Assembly: GCA_020310875.1 (NCBI GenBank)
Contig: CM035422.1
Location: 52,776,394 to 52,840,393 of the forward strand
Source: Ceratopteris richardii
Taxonomy: Eukaryota; Streptophyta; Polypodiopsida; Polypodiales; Pteridaceae
Length of the DNA: 64,000 nt
Reading direction: 5' to 3'
Shown here piece by piece: positions 11,541 to 21,422 of this stretch. A program made the translations under genes and the position numbers. The stretch's first letter is position 1, and every line of letters begins with the position of its first letter. The notes below the pieces were generated by a model. The model did not search any database. It saw only the letters and a program-made list of their open reading frames with translations, and had not been told where the DNA came from.

Positions 11541-11969
11541 TATTCCCCATTCCAACTGGTTTATGGCATATTACCCATCGAGCCCTTTGAATTTTTACAT
11601 GGATCGCCTAAGATAGCATTCATGCAGGGAAAGAAGGATTGTGATGTCTCTCAGAGGCTAGGAACACTACATAAAGTGGAGGAGATTCGTATACTAGCGA
11701 CCAAACAATTGATAGAGACTCAGATGAAGAGGAAGGAGGCACATGATCGATATCTGTGGAACAACAACATTGAAGCAGGCATGTTAGTTCTTCTCCATAA
11801 ACCTCACCCTCATACGAATGAAAAAGGGAAATGCATCCCTCATTGGGAAGGCCCTTTTCGCGTTCTGAAGACGTTGCATTGGGGTGCTGTGCAGTTAGAA
11901 ACACTCAATGGAGCCACCCTGCCGCTAGTAAATATTTCTAGACTCAAAGCCTATCATAAAAAGTTCTAA
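11541..11969 (+). pseudogene. Gypsy 1 integrase C-terminal part, after the nonsense codon
   Basis: In the same frame as gag-pol, directly after TGA 11538-11540, the reading continues as YSPFQLVYG, the normal continuation of the integrase core. It ends with a chromo-less C-terminal barrel-like region (WEGPFRV, VNISRLKAYH) and a TAA or TGA-type end at 11969. Family alignment suggests a glycine codon at the stop, so a single base change explains it. Whether the element tolerates this by readthrough or by help from another copy cannot be seen. Confidence 0.85.
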
Positions 11970-12479
11970 CATCCCACTCCATAGTTCTTAGGTCATTTTG
12001 TTTTTCTATTATGTCCCTTTAATCATTGCTAATCATTGCTAATAATTGCTAATAAATATGTTCATCAAAAAAAAAAATTGGTGCAAATTTTTTTGGATGG
12101 CTCTTAGTTCTACGCAGAAGCTTTTAAGGCTAGCCTTTTCTTTGTTTATCTCTTGGATGGATGAGATTAAAATTGGCTTCTCCTCTCTTTTGAACTCTCT
12201 TTTATGCTAGACCATCCCTTGCTGTGAGGTGAGCCCTTAATCCTCCTTGCTATATAATGGGGAACCTCATTCATTCCGCCTTCAACTCCATCTTGCTGCA
12301 AGATCATCTCAACTGAACTCAGAAGTCTGCAATGCCCGAGTCTACAGGGCTGCCCAACTCTTCAAAAGCTTGCGTGGCTTTTCCGTCGTTGACTCCCAAG
12401 GCGATCCCTCCACTGTCTTGATCACCATAACGACCTTCAACATAGCGATCGCCATATCGACTATCACCATAGCGGTTGT
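11970..12479 (+). other. Spacer between pol and the C-rich array in gypsy 1
   Basis: No coding domain. It holds a short tandem CTAATCATTG/CTAATAATTG run near 12025-12060 and an A10 run at 12068, and then a sequence resembling a promoter (see the TATA entry). Confidence 0.6.
12249..12258 (+). promoter_or_regulatory. Possible internal TATA box of gypsy 1
   Basis: CTATATAATG lies after an AT-rich to mixed stretch and upstream of the C-rich array and the extra ORF. A second gypsy element here (gypsy 4) has CTATTTAAAC about 100 bp before its own extra ORF. This is motif evidence only; no transcript start can be shown. Confidence 0.35.
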
Positions 12480-13330
12480 CTTCCCACCCGCCCACCCGCC
12501 TCCCCTCCACACCCCCTCCCACCCACCCACCCGCCCACCCGCCTCCACTCCACACCCCCTCCCACCCACCCACCCGCCCACCCGCCTCCCCTCCACACCC
12601 CCTCCCACCCACCCACCCGCCCACCCGCCCACCCGCCTCCCCTCCACACCCCCTCCCACCCACCCGCCCACCCGCCTCCCCTCCACACCCCCTCCCACCC
12701 GCCCACCCGCCCACCCGCCTCCCCTCCACACCCCCTCCCACCCACCCACCCGCCCTCCCCTCCCACCCACCCACCCGCCCTCCAGCCTCCCCTCCACACC
12801 CCCTCCCACCCACCCACCCGCCCACCCGCCTCCCCTCCACACCCCCTCCCACCCACCCACCTGCCCACCCACCCATCCGCCCACCCGCCCACCCGCCCTC
12901 CCCTCCCACCCACCCACCCGCCCACCCGCCTCCCCTCCCCAACCCCTACCACCCACCCACCCGCCCACCCGCCCACCCGCCTTCCCTCCACAACCCCTAC
13001 CACCCACCCAGCCGCCCACCCCTCCCACCCACCCACCCGCCCACCCGCCTCCCCTCCACAACCCCGCCCACCCGCCCACCCGCCTTCCCCTCCACACCCC
13101 CTCCAACCCGCCCACCCACCTCACCTCCACATCCTCTCCCACCCGCCCAACCGCCCACCTAAAAAACCCTCAAACCCTCCCTCCAGCCTACCCTCCCTCT
13201 CCTTCCACCCTCCCCCTCCACTCCACTCCCGCTTCCCCTCCACAACCCTCTCCTACTTCCCCGCCCACTAGAACCACCCGCCCCGCCCCCCCTCCATCAA
13301 TTCCCTACCACACTCCCCTCCTTCCCCCCT
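12480..13330. repeat. C-rich minisatellite in gypsy 1 (G-rich on the minus strand)
   Basis: About 850 bp of irregular repeats built of CCCACCCACCCACCCGCC and CTCCCCTCCACACCCCCTCC blocks, unit roughly 40-50 bp, degenerating after 13140. The plus strand is almost free of G. The minus strand has many successive runs of three or more G spaced by one to three bases, the pattern of G-quadruplex motifs. Pro/His/Thr frames (plus) and Gly/Val/Trp frames (minus) are repeat translations. Confidence 0.93.
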
Positions 13331-13516
13331 CCATCCTCCTCTATCTCTTCTGCATCCCTGCATGCCGTTCACACGGGCAGCCTGGCGGCCCTGGTTTTCG
13401 TTCCCGCGCCATCCACGATCATCTCCATGCTGTGATAAGACTCCTTCACCGCAAAACGTTCAACAGCCTGCAGCTCATTGCAATCTCTCTACCGGGTCCT
13501 TTCTACGCAAAACTCT

Positions 13517-15229
13517 ATGGCCGATCCCACCGCACCGGAAGACATCTCGGAACTCACTCCATCAGCACTGCATACAACCAATCCAAATTACCCTCCTCCT
13601 GCGTCTGCCACACCCACCACCGGCCTCCACTCCCAGTTCCCTACGTTGCCCGTTCCCACTGACCCACAAATTGATGCATCGCCTTCCTCATTCCCTCCTG
13701 CCATCCTACATATTCCCACTTATTCGGTTCAATCTGATTCCACGGATATATATTCTCCACCTCCACTCCCTCGACCTCCTTCTCCTTCTCCTTCAGCTTC
13801 TCATTCCTCACAACCAAATTCGCCCTCAGGAGATTATATACGACTTTTTCGTCCGCCTGATTTAGATATGCAGATTCGTATTCATTTATCTCTCCCAACC
13901 ATTGAACTCCGTCGCCTTTTCTCTGTTGAAAATCTTCAACAGGCGGGTCTCTGGGGCTTGGCCAACGTTTTCCTGAATGATCCCTCCAATTATAGTGATG
14001 TCTATGAAGCTATCCGCCTCTTTCCTCATTTTCGCACAGGTCCTCTCTCCATTTCCGCTCTTGCTGCCAGCCTCGGCTCCTGCCCCGTCGATTTCCGTAA
14101 TCCTCCGTTCTTATATTCTGGATTGTCAGCCTCTGCCACAATTGCCTTTTGTAGAGATCGCTTCGACACTAATGCCCGATTTTCCATCCGCATGACGTCC
14201 ATTCTTAATGCATTCATTTTCTTCTTTTTGCTTCGTAGTCCAACATCTTCACTCCCATGGTCCGATATTCGTCTTGTTGATCCGCTTTTTTGCTTCCTAA
14301 ATAGCCGCCCATACCCTTACGCCGCCCTCATATATGGTTCCTTAAATTTGCGCTCTCGTCGCCTTCGTGAAGCTGTCTCCAGAGGCTCTCGCACATTCTC
14401 CTTATATTCTGGTCCCTTCATAGCTTGGCTTTATCACATACCATCGCGCTCTGACCCTAATTCCCCTCTACTTCCGTCGCAGCCCAACATACCTTCCACT
14501 TCAAATCCTCCCCCCTCCCCTCCACTCTCCATCGACTCGGCCTCCGTTTCCACACCGCTACCCGCTCCCCCTGATCTCACTTCCCCCCCTCTACACTCTT
14601 CTTCGCATATCTTTTCCTCCTCTCCAGATATCGCGCCTATTCCTTCCCCTGATCCTGCTCCGGCACATGGCCCTTCTTCCACACCAGCTTTCCCGCCGCT
14701 CATTCAAACACAGCTCAACCCCCGACACCCGACCTGTACACCACCTCGTCCTCCCCTTTCCGCCCCCACTCCATCCATTGCGGTTCCTTTCACGCCACCC
14801 AATCCGCCTGCATCTCCTCTCCATCATCTCGAGGCATCTCCTCTCCATCATCCTGATCCACCTGTTGCACCCTCCCCTCCAATTGATCTCCCTTCCGCCC
14901 CTTCCTTTTTGCATTTGCTCCGCGATGCCAATGCAGCTGCTTTTGGCAGTGCTCATGCCTCCAAAGTGTCTTTGGATTCTGTATCAGCCGCCGCTTCTAT
15001 TCATCAACAATACATTAATACCATCGACAACATCAATCGAATAGCTCACTCTCAATGGCACTCGCTCAATGAAACGGCCCGCTTACTCATGGATGAGCGC
15101 GAGAAATACCGTGATATGGCCGAATCCGCATTACAGAACTTATCCGATCTTCAAAATCGCTCTTCCTTAGGGTTATGTGATAATGCTACTTGCCGTCGTA
15201 TCAAACGCGAACGGGACCACCTTAGGTAG
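13517..15229 (+). CDS. Gypsy 1 extra ORF downstream of pol (unknown function)
   Basis: A frame of about 570 codons from ATG 13517 (an in-frame ATG also exists at 13478) to TAG 15229. The same frame continues for 32 more codons to TAA 15326-15328, so the TAG looks like a late nonsense change. N-terminal third: Pro/Ser/Thr-rich. Middle (about 13830-14460): a globular region with LSLPTIELRRLF, GLANVF, then PYAALIYGSL and GPFIAWLYH, which faintly resembles the plant-mobile-domain-like proteins found in plant repeats. Then a long Pro/Ser-rich linker, and a C-terminal charged helical segment (RLLMDEREKYRDMAE) likely to form a coiled coil. No signal peptide or envelope-type membrane anchor is evident. 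Its position between pol and 3' LTR is that of env-like or accessory ORFs. Function unknown. Confidence 0.7.
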   Translation: MADPTAPEDISELTPSALHTTNPNYPPPASATPTTGLHSQFPTLPVPTDPQIDASPSSFPPAILHIPTYSVQSDSTDIYSPPPLPRPPSPSPSASHSSQPNSPSGDYIRLFRPPDLDMQIRIHLSLPTIELRRLFSVENLQQAGLWGLANVFLNDPSNYSDVYEAIRLFPHFRTGPLSISALAASLGSCPVDFRNPPFLYSGLSASATIAFCRDRFDTNARFSIRMTSILNAFIFFFLLRSPTSSLPWSDIRLVDPLFCFLNSRPYPYAALIYGSLNLRSRRLREAVSRGSRTFSLYSGPFIAWLYHIPSRSDPNSPLLPSQPNIPSTSNPPPSPPLSIDSASVSTPLPAPPDLTSPPLHSSSHIFSSSPDIAPIPSPDPAPAHGPSSTPAFPPLIQTQLNPRHPTCTPPRPPLSAPTPSIAVPFTPPNPPASPLHHLEASPLHHPDPPVAPSPPIDLPSAPSFLHLLRDANAAAFGSAHASKVSLDSVSAAASIHQQYINTIDNINRIAHSQWHSLNETARLLMDEREKYRDMAESALQNLSDLQNRSSLGLCDNATCRRIKRERDHLR

Positions 15230-15329
15230 TGCCTTAGTTCTCTTCAGCATATGATTGAGCAAGCTTCTGCTCCGCTGCCCTCCTCTCCCCAACCCTCAGC
15301 TGCCGATCCCACTCCCCCTTCGCAATAAT

Positions 15330-15622
15330 TTACTTCACTTCGCATTTAGGGCTTCAACTTCAATTCTTTAATTTCAACACATCTCATCATACTTCTCCTT
15401 TTGTCATGATCCGGGTTAATAAATACTAGTTGCACTATTTATCTGTTGTTTTCTTTTATGCTTCATCAATAATAGCCATCTTTCTCTATTTCCTTACCTC
15501 CGTTTCCTCTGTGGTTTTTCTAATGTGGTTCTTCTGATGTTTTCTCTCTGATTATTGAAGCCTCCTTACATTGTATCATTGTGGTCTCTCCGGGACGGAG
15601 AGAACTTTAGGTGGTGGGCATC
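15330..15622 (+). promoter_or_regulatory. Gypsy 1 3' untranslated region and polypurine-type tract
   Basis: T/C-rich non-coding stretch ending in CTTTAGGTGGTGGGCATC directly before the 3' LTR. The purine-rich AGGTGGTGGG is the likely plus-strand primer tract, though it is separated from the LTR by CATC. No gene is seen here. Confidence 0.6.
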
Positions 15623-16519
15623 TGTTGAGCCCTAACCGGTTGAAACTAACAAAGTCAAGGTCACAACTATGCATAGGCAAGAGTAAAGTATCAAATTTCC
15701 AGGGTCAAAGTGCACAGAAGTATTTTTTCTCTTAAGGTTCAAAGGGTGAATTTAAAGTCTTAGGTGCAAAAGTAAAGAATTAAAAGGAAAGGTGAAGGTA
15801 TGGAAGCGGCCGTGTACGCAAAGGTGGAAATAGGGCCGCCCAATCAAAATTTTGTTTTAAGTCTAAAGTCACTACAGGACAAAGTAGTGAGTCGTTGGTG
15901 GCCAGATCAAAAGACAATCTTGGGACATTGAAAGGGCACAAAGATTGTATTACAGTTAGAGTGCACGGAACCGGCGCACTCAACAAAAGAGAGACAAAGG
16001 CTATTCTTGGACTGGAAGTAAGAAGGAGAGAGAAGTGCAAGAGACACCGGGGGTACGACGACACAGAGAGGTGGAAGTGAAGAGTGCAAGAGAGGTGGCT
16101 AAGGAAGAAGGCAGAGAGTGCGAAGCTAGACCCCAAGGACCTCAAGGTCTCTGTGCAGTGTGCATGCCGACATAAGATACTCATTCCTCTTCTTGGTGGA
16201 AGCTTGGTGCAAGGTGTGCACAAGGATAAGCTTGAAGCAAGTAGAGGACTAGTGCAGAGGAGGCCGACTGCAAGAAGACTTCGGGATAATTGGTATTTTG
16301 TAATTAAGCACCCTCTGTAGTGCACACAGAAGTATTGACTCGGATTGTGCTCAAACATTGTAATTGTTTTACTGTAATCAAACTCAAGATTCCAAGGTGT
16401 GCTTCTGCAGAAGCTTCCAAGGTTATTTCCTCTGTGAAGTTTCCCAGCTCATTTCTTTCTTTATTCTTTCCTTTTTCTCCTACAAACCCTCAAACTCCTC
16501 GTCCAAGAATCCCCCAACA
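15623..16519 (+). repeat. Gypsy 1 3' LTR (897 bp)
   Basis: Same sequence as 5387-6286 apart from one A/G difference in the GAGGACTGGTGCAGAG stretch and loss of three bases near AAACTCCTTCTCGTCC. It is followed by target duplication CAAAC at 16520-16524. Confidence 0.95.
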
Positions 16520-16524
16520 CAAAC

Positions 16525-16755
16525 AGATTGAGGCAAGGAAGAATGATCTTCTTCTTCTCGTTCTTCTATTACATAAAAGGAATATACAAGAATGACCTAA
16601 TTATTACAACAACTAGTGCAATATATAAAGAACATTACATAAGGAAAAAATCAATGTCGAAGAATGAGTGAGTTGGGAAGAGACAATTATGCATGCCATC
16701 ACTCTCGATAGATGAATCTAGTAAAGCTCAATGAAGTATCCTTGACATATTCTAG
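16525..16755 (-). repeat. A-type copia LTR, continuation (right of gypsy 1)
   Basis: Starts AGATTGAGGCAAGGAAG, exactly where 5386 left the LTR, and follows the copia A LTR to GACATATTCTAG. There the LARD-like element begins with TG. The 70 + 231 bp present leave about 80 bp of U3 missing, on the far side of the LARD insertion. Confidence 0.85.
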
Positions 16756-17643
16756 TGTTGTGTACCTAAGTATCAACTTATGGACTTGAGGAGATAGAGA
16801 CTATACCCCAATCCCCTACAAGTGCATATAGTGGGGATTCACACTTTAATTATCAATCCAAGAAGTATCATAACCTAGCTGAGTGTATGCGGACATGCAT
16901 TCAAATGACGGTCAATGAAAATGTGAACTAACAAAGGTGCAAACAAGTGTAAACTATCACATTCAAAGCTTTCATAGTCGCTTATGGGGTCGCGACACCT
17001 AGAGCAACAGTCAACAGTAAATTGAGCTTTTCTCTCATCTCCAAACTCGGAATATAGCGAATAGCGGCTTACTTTCAAAGCTCTCGAGAAGACGCATCCA
17101 ATGGTGCTATCTTCACTTGATCCTGACACTTCTACTTCACGCAATGAGCAAAATACTGAGCCATGGGAAAGACCTACCTATGCTTCAACACTTCCTACAC
17201 TTCACACACACATTACCAAATATAGCAAACAAGCACTACTATGGATAGAAGCACTCTTTTCAAGCCACATCCATGCATGCAAACTCACAAGGAAAAAGAT
17301 ATAGAGAGGAGAAGACACAAATTTTAAATTCTATGCTCTTGATTTTCACAATGGCAAAAAGTCCTTACAAAAAGTCAGAAAATGACTTATATACATGCGC
17401 CCTAAAAATGGTCCTTTCACACAAGATACCGGCATTTTATTGACTAAAAGGCTAATTCCCTACTAGTTTACAAGGGTAATGATACAAATATCTATGGATA
17501 TGCATCTAGAGGACTCCTCTAGTGCATTTACATCAGAAAGTATATTACAAAGTGACTATGTTACAAAAATAAAGTGTCCAAATGGGAAAAATTTTGGGGC
17601 CCTTCTTTTTCTCTACATCTCTGCTCTTCTTTGCTCTGCAACA
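16756..17643 (-). repeat. LARD copy 1 3' LTR (888 bp)
   Basis: Defined by TGTTG...CAACA ends on the minus strand, the adjoining polypurine tract and the homologous 55897-56418. No coding content. Confidence 0.75.
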
Positions 17644-18440
17644 CTCTCCCCCTCTTTGTCTCTATCGTCCCTTGATAGGCTTTGCTTCTTATCTCTAGTT
17701 CTATGCTTGTAGTTGATCTAGTTCCTTATTAATTGATAGCCTCTTTATAGTTGACCACTGCTTGCTCTTGTGGAAGTCATAATGATATAGTTTTACCAAT
17801 GGTCAAGGAACTGATCAAAACTCGAGACCTATTGCATTGGTTTTGGCTTCTTCTTTTTTCTTTCCACTACGTGCACCCATTGGTCGAAGAAGCGATAAGG
17901 ATTGTCAAACAATTTGTTACTTTATCCAAATTAAATCATTTGCTTCTATAATCCCCTTGGTATTCTGTACATTCGTAAATTTGGGTTGCAATGTTAAGTC
18001 GGGCTGCCTCGCACGCAACCACTGGAGATGGACTACAATAGATTTTTAGTCTAGCTCTCTAGTAACCTCTTTGTATTTGCACTGCAAGCACCATACAAAA
18101 GGTATGAAGGTCTTGATTTCCAACCTTCAATTTGGGCCTCCTGAAGATCAAGAGGTTGAAGCACCTTCCGGGGCTCGGGATTTGTCGGATATCTTCTTGC
18201 CTTTCTTCATGGGTATTTGCTGGCCTTGATCCATCCTTGCCTGTTGCATACTTTCCGCTGTTGTGTGCCCCTCCTAGGTTCTGTGTAGAGATGAATGTTG
18301 TGTGCCCGTGCACAGCTTCCTACAGAGATATGTCTTCATATATATTCTATTTAATGAAGCTTCTTTCTTGGTTTTCTTCTTCTTTTATAAGTAGATTTTA
18401 TCAAAGCTTGACCATAACAAGTTCCTCTTGATGCTATTAT
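16756..18440 (-). mobile_element. LARD-like non-coding LTR element, copy 1 (partial)
   Basis: On the minus strand an LTR runs from 17643 (TGTTGCAGAGC) down to 16756 (ending ACAACA): 888 bp with TG...CA ends. Immediately upstream (17644-17655) is AGAGGGGGAGAG, a polypurine tract, so this is the 3' LTR. The internal sequence 17660-18440 has no recognisable retroviral domain and only short frames. The other LTR is absent. A second copy in opposite orientation is at 55130-56418. It sits within an A-type copia LTR with TCTAG (16751-16755) as possible target duplication. Confidence 0.75.
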
Positions 18441-18600
18441 CTCAAGAAGCCTATTTCTTTCATCCCAACAAGTCCCTCTTGATGTGATTGTCTTGATGCC
18501 AATATCTCAGCTAACAGGAGGTTCTCACGAACCTTCTTTTAGCTGAAATACATTGTCCAAGATGCCATTGATCTTCACTTGTTGATACCTTCTCAACCCT
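18440..18600. other. Short spacer with imperfect repeats
   Basis: Contains two related blocks, AAGTTCCTCTTGATG and AAGTCCCTCTTGATG, that could be further internal sequence of the LARD-like element. No gene is seen. Confidence 0.4.
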
Positions 18601-18901
18601 TGAATTATAAAAAAGAACACAAAACCTTTTTCAACAATTACAATAGTTTTTAATTCACAATCATACACACACATGCACATACACAATCATATTTGATTTT
18701 CACTTGCAATCATATAACATACACACACATACACATACGCACTTGCATACACATACTTTCATGCGCAAATACATACACACATGCATACACATACTTTCAT
18801 GCACACATACACATATACATATACATATAGATACTTGCACATATACATACACACATGGCCACACATACACATATACTCACATGCATATAACATACACACA
18901 C

Positions 18902-18980
<79 letters not shown>

Positions 18981-19690
18981 TAGTATTGTGAAGTAAGAAT
19001 CAATATTGATTCAAACAATGAAAGTACATTTTTATTCACAATCATACACACACACACACACATACTATTGTGAAGTAAGAATCCATGTTGAATCAAACAA
19101 TCACAATAGATTTCATTCACACTTATCCACTCAAATACACATACATATACTATTATGAAGTAAGAATCAATATTGATTCAAACAATCACAATACATATTA
19201 CTCACAATCATACACACACATACATATACTATTGTGAAGTAAGAATCAATGTTGAGTCAAACAATCACAATAGTTTTCAATTCGCAAACAACTATATTTT
19301 TCTTTATGCTTTAAGTATGAAAGTTAATATGTATAGCAAGAGTTTATACTTTGTTCTATCTACGAAATTGTAAGTTCATAAAAAACAAAGTAACTCTTAT
19401 GAAAAATAATTATACTTGTGTTGTTTTATAAGAAAATTTTCGATCGAATTTGTTTCGATTGAACTTTAATTCGATCAAAGAATTTTTGATCAATGAAATT
19501 ATTGATCAAAAACTTTTTCAACTGAAAGCGCGTTCGATCGGAAATTATCGAATTACCATGCAAAAAGTATTCGCTCATCTCCGAATAAGCTGATGTGTCA
19601 CCGAATAATTCGGTCAAATAATGGGGGGTTACCGTAAAATTTCGTAATTATTCACGAATAAATGAATTGTCAAATAAAGAATAATGCATC
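18590..19690. repeat. Dispersed repeat R, copy 1
   Basis: Non-coding repeat shared with 49130-50160. It opens with ATACCTTCTCAACCCTT, then AATTCACAATCATACACACAC, a CA-rich microsatellite, and several roughly 100-bp tandem units. Each unit has ACTATTGTGAAGTAAGAATC and GATTCAAACAATCACAATAG. It ends with an AT-rich part carrying clustered GATC-centred palindromes (19440-19545) and GAATAATGCATCCTAGAT. The family and the mode of spread are unknown; it may be a long, old LTR. Confidence 0.75.
18893..18980. repeat. (ACATAC)n/(CACATA)n microsatellite
   Basis: About 14 nearly perfect CACATA hexamers inside repeat R copy 1. The His/Ile/Thr frames across it are repeat translations. Confidence 0.95.
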
Positions 19691-19919
19691 CTAGATAGCA
19701 TTTGCACAATGATTTTATGTGGTGCTGTGTAACGATGCATATTTGGAAAGCAAAAATGTTGATGGATCAAACAGACTTCTTCTTCTATGTCTATCAGATT
19801 GATATCCTGAATGTCTGTGTCTTGGTTCCTTGGCGTTCATCCTTCAAAATGATATTGCCATCCTTTTCCCATTTGAATGCTTCTTTGATCAATTCGTGAG
19901 AGAATTGGATGATTGACCC

Positions 19920-20665
19920 GTGCGTGCTTCTACTTCACAGTCTACTATCACAGATGGAGCTTCTTCTTCGAGTACAGTGGTTTCTCCTTCTCCACCTACA
20001 CAGGAGCAGCTTAGATGGGATGTAAAAGATGCTCAAGCTCATGCTTTGATTGCGCTTTCAGCAAAGCGTCATATAGTTCCACACATTCAGTCATGTTCTA
20101 CATCAAGACTGGCATGGGACACTCTTGCTTCTTTGTATGCCGTGCATATTGAAGCATGTGTTGCATACTTGAGGAAGCACCTTGAGGATGTATTTATGGC
20201 TGAAAATGAGTCGGTGGATGTGTATGTGACACGCATCGACTTGAAAGAGCAATTGGCAAACATAGATGAGATCATTCCGGATGCATCACTCATTTCTACA
20301 CTATTGAAAGGATTACCCGAATCTTTTCAAAGCTTTGCTACTACACTACGTTTGGTTACAAAAGGAAATCCTAATATGTATGCATTTGATGAGGTTGTGT
20401 CTCTTCTTTTGCAAGAAGAGCAATCTAGAGTGAATAGGAGTGGTTTGATTGAGGGAACACAAGCACTTGCTATCTCACAAAAGGGGAAAAGCAAGTATGG
20501 TTCAGCTTTGGGTTCATCAAAACCAAAGCCTCAAGCTTCCTCTTCCACTCATTCCTCTAATGATGGTGATTTGCAAAAGAAGAAGAGATGAAAGTATTGT
20601 CGGAAGGCTGGTCATACTATTGATGAGTGTAGAAAGCTTGCTAAATGCAACGAAAAGAAGAAGGA
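19920..20665 (+). pseudogene. Copia B gag (N-terminally truncated)
   Basis: Copia-type gag (UBN2-like): LRWDVKDAQAHALIALS, then LAWDTLASLY, the VYVTRIDLKEQLANI helix and LLKGLPESFQSF. The frame ends at TGA 20589-20591, and a zinc knuckle follows immediately: KYCRKAGHTIDEC. By the CX2CX4HX4C pattern the TGA occupies the first cysteine codon. The N-terminal 60-80 residues normal for this family are missing and the upstream bases do not resemble gag. Confidence 0.82.
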
Positions 20666-20672
20666 ATCCGAC

Positions 20673-21422
20673 ATGTCTATTGCTGAAAATTCAGCAAATG
20701 TAAAGAATGATGAAGCTAACATGGATCAAGATTTCTGGGCATGTGTTGTTACATGTCATTATGATGCTTCTTTGCATTCTAAATGTATGCTTGTGAGTGA
20801 GGCTGATTCTGATTGGTTCTTTGATAGTGGTGCTTCAAAGCACATAACATCATGCAAAAGATTTTTTGTCTCTTTGAAAGATGCACCCAAACAAGGACAT
20901 GTGGTGTGTGCAAACAATGCCTCGTATCCTATCGTTGGAGTAGGAGAAATTGAGATTACAGCTGCAAATGGAGGTGTGATTCTCTTAAAAAATGCATTGT
21001 ATGTGCCTAGTATCAAGAAGAACTTAATTTCAGTTCCATTAATTGCCAAAGCCGGACTTCATGTACACTTTGTTGATGGTAAGTGTATGGTTCATGATTT
21101 CAGCAATGGTGATGTTATCGTGATGTCCGGTACATTATGTAATGGTTTGTATCGCATGGATACATACAAGAGGGCTACCTCTAATGCTTTGCTTGCTCAT
21201 ACTTCTTCCATGGCTGAAATGGATCTTTGGTATGCTCGTTTTGGTCACTTGAACTTCAATAGTTTGCTTTACTTGCAAAAGAAGGACATGGTTATTGACT
21301 TGCCTACACTTGAGTCCATTGAAAAGCATGCATGTGAAGGTTGCATTCTTGGAAAAATGCATTTAGTGATGTATGTGGTCCCGTCAAGAGTCCATCTTTT
21401 GGGAAGCATGTATATTTTGTAA
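20673..21422 (+). pseudogene. Copia B protease and pre-integrase region
   Basis: The frame carries the copia protease active site WFFDSGASKHITS, a LYVPSIKKNLISV block, and the gag-pre-integrase zinc region (LWYARFGHLNFNSL ... CEGCILGKMH). After KMH a deletion removes the stretch up to SDVCGP. A 35-bp tandem duplication (21386-21420 and 21421-21455) then shifts the frame. Confidence 0.85.

Larger units (their letters stand above)
5387..16519 (+). mobile_element. Gypsy 1: nearly intact Ty3/gypsy LTR retrotransposon
   Basis: Boundaries are set by LTRs that start TGTTGAGCCC and end CCCCCAACA, flanked by the 5-bp target duplication CAAAC (5382-5386 and 16520-16524). Order inside: 5' LTR, primer site, one gag-pol frame, C-rich minisatellite, an extra sense ORF, polypurine-type tract, 3' LTR; 11.1 kb in total. 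The LTRs differ by one substitution and one 3-bp indel that I could find, so insertion is very recent. It landed inside an A-type copia LTR. Known damage is a TGA within the integrase region and a TAG near the end of the extra ORF. Confidence 0.95.

Noticed and set aside
12319..13162. Several long Pro/His/Thr and Gly/Val/Trp frames
   Set aside because: All arise from the C-rich minisatellite; the absence of G on one strand removes stop codons.
17101..17304. Short plus-strand frame in the LARD-like LTR
   Set aside because: Non-coding LTR in the opposite orientation; no homologous open frame in copy 2.
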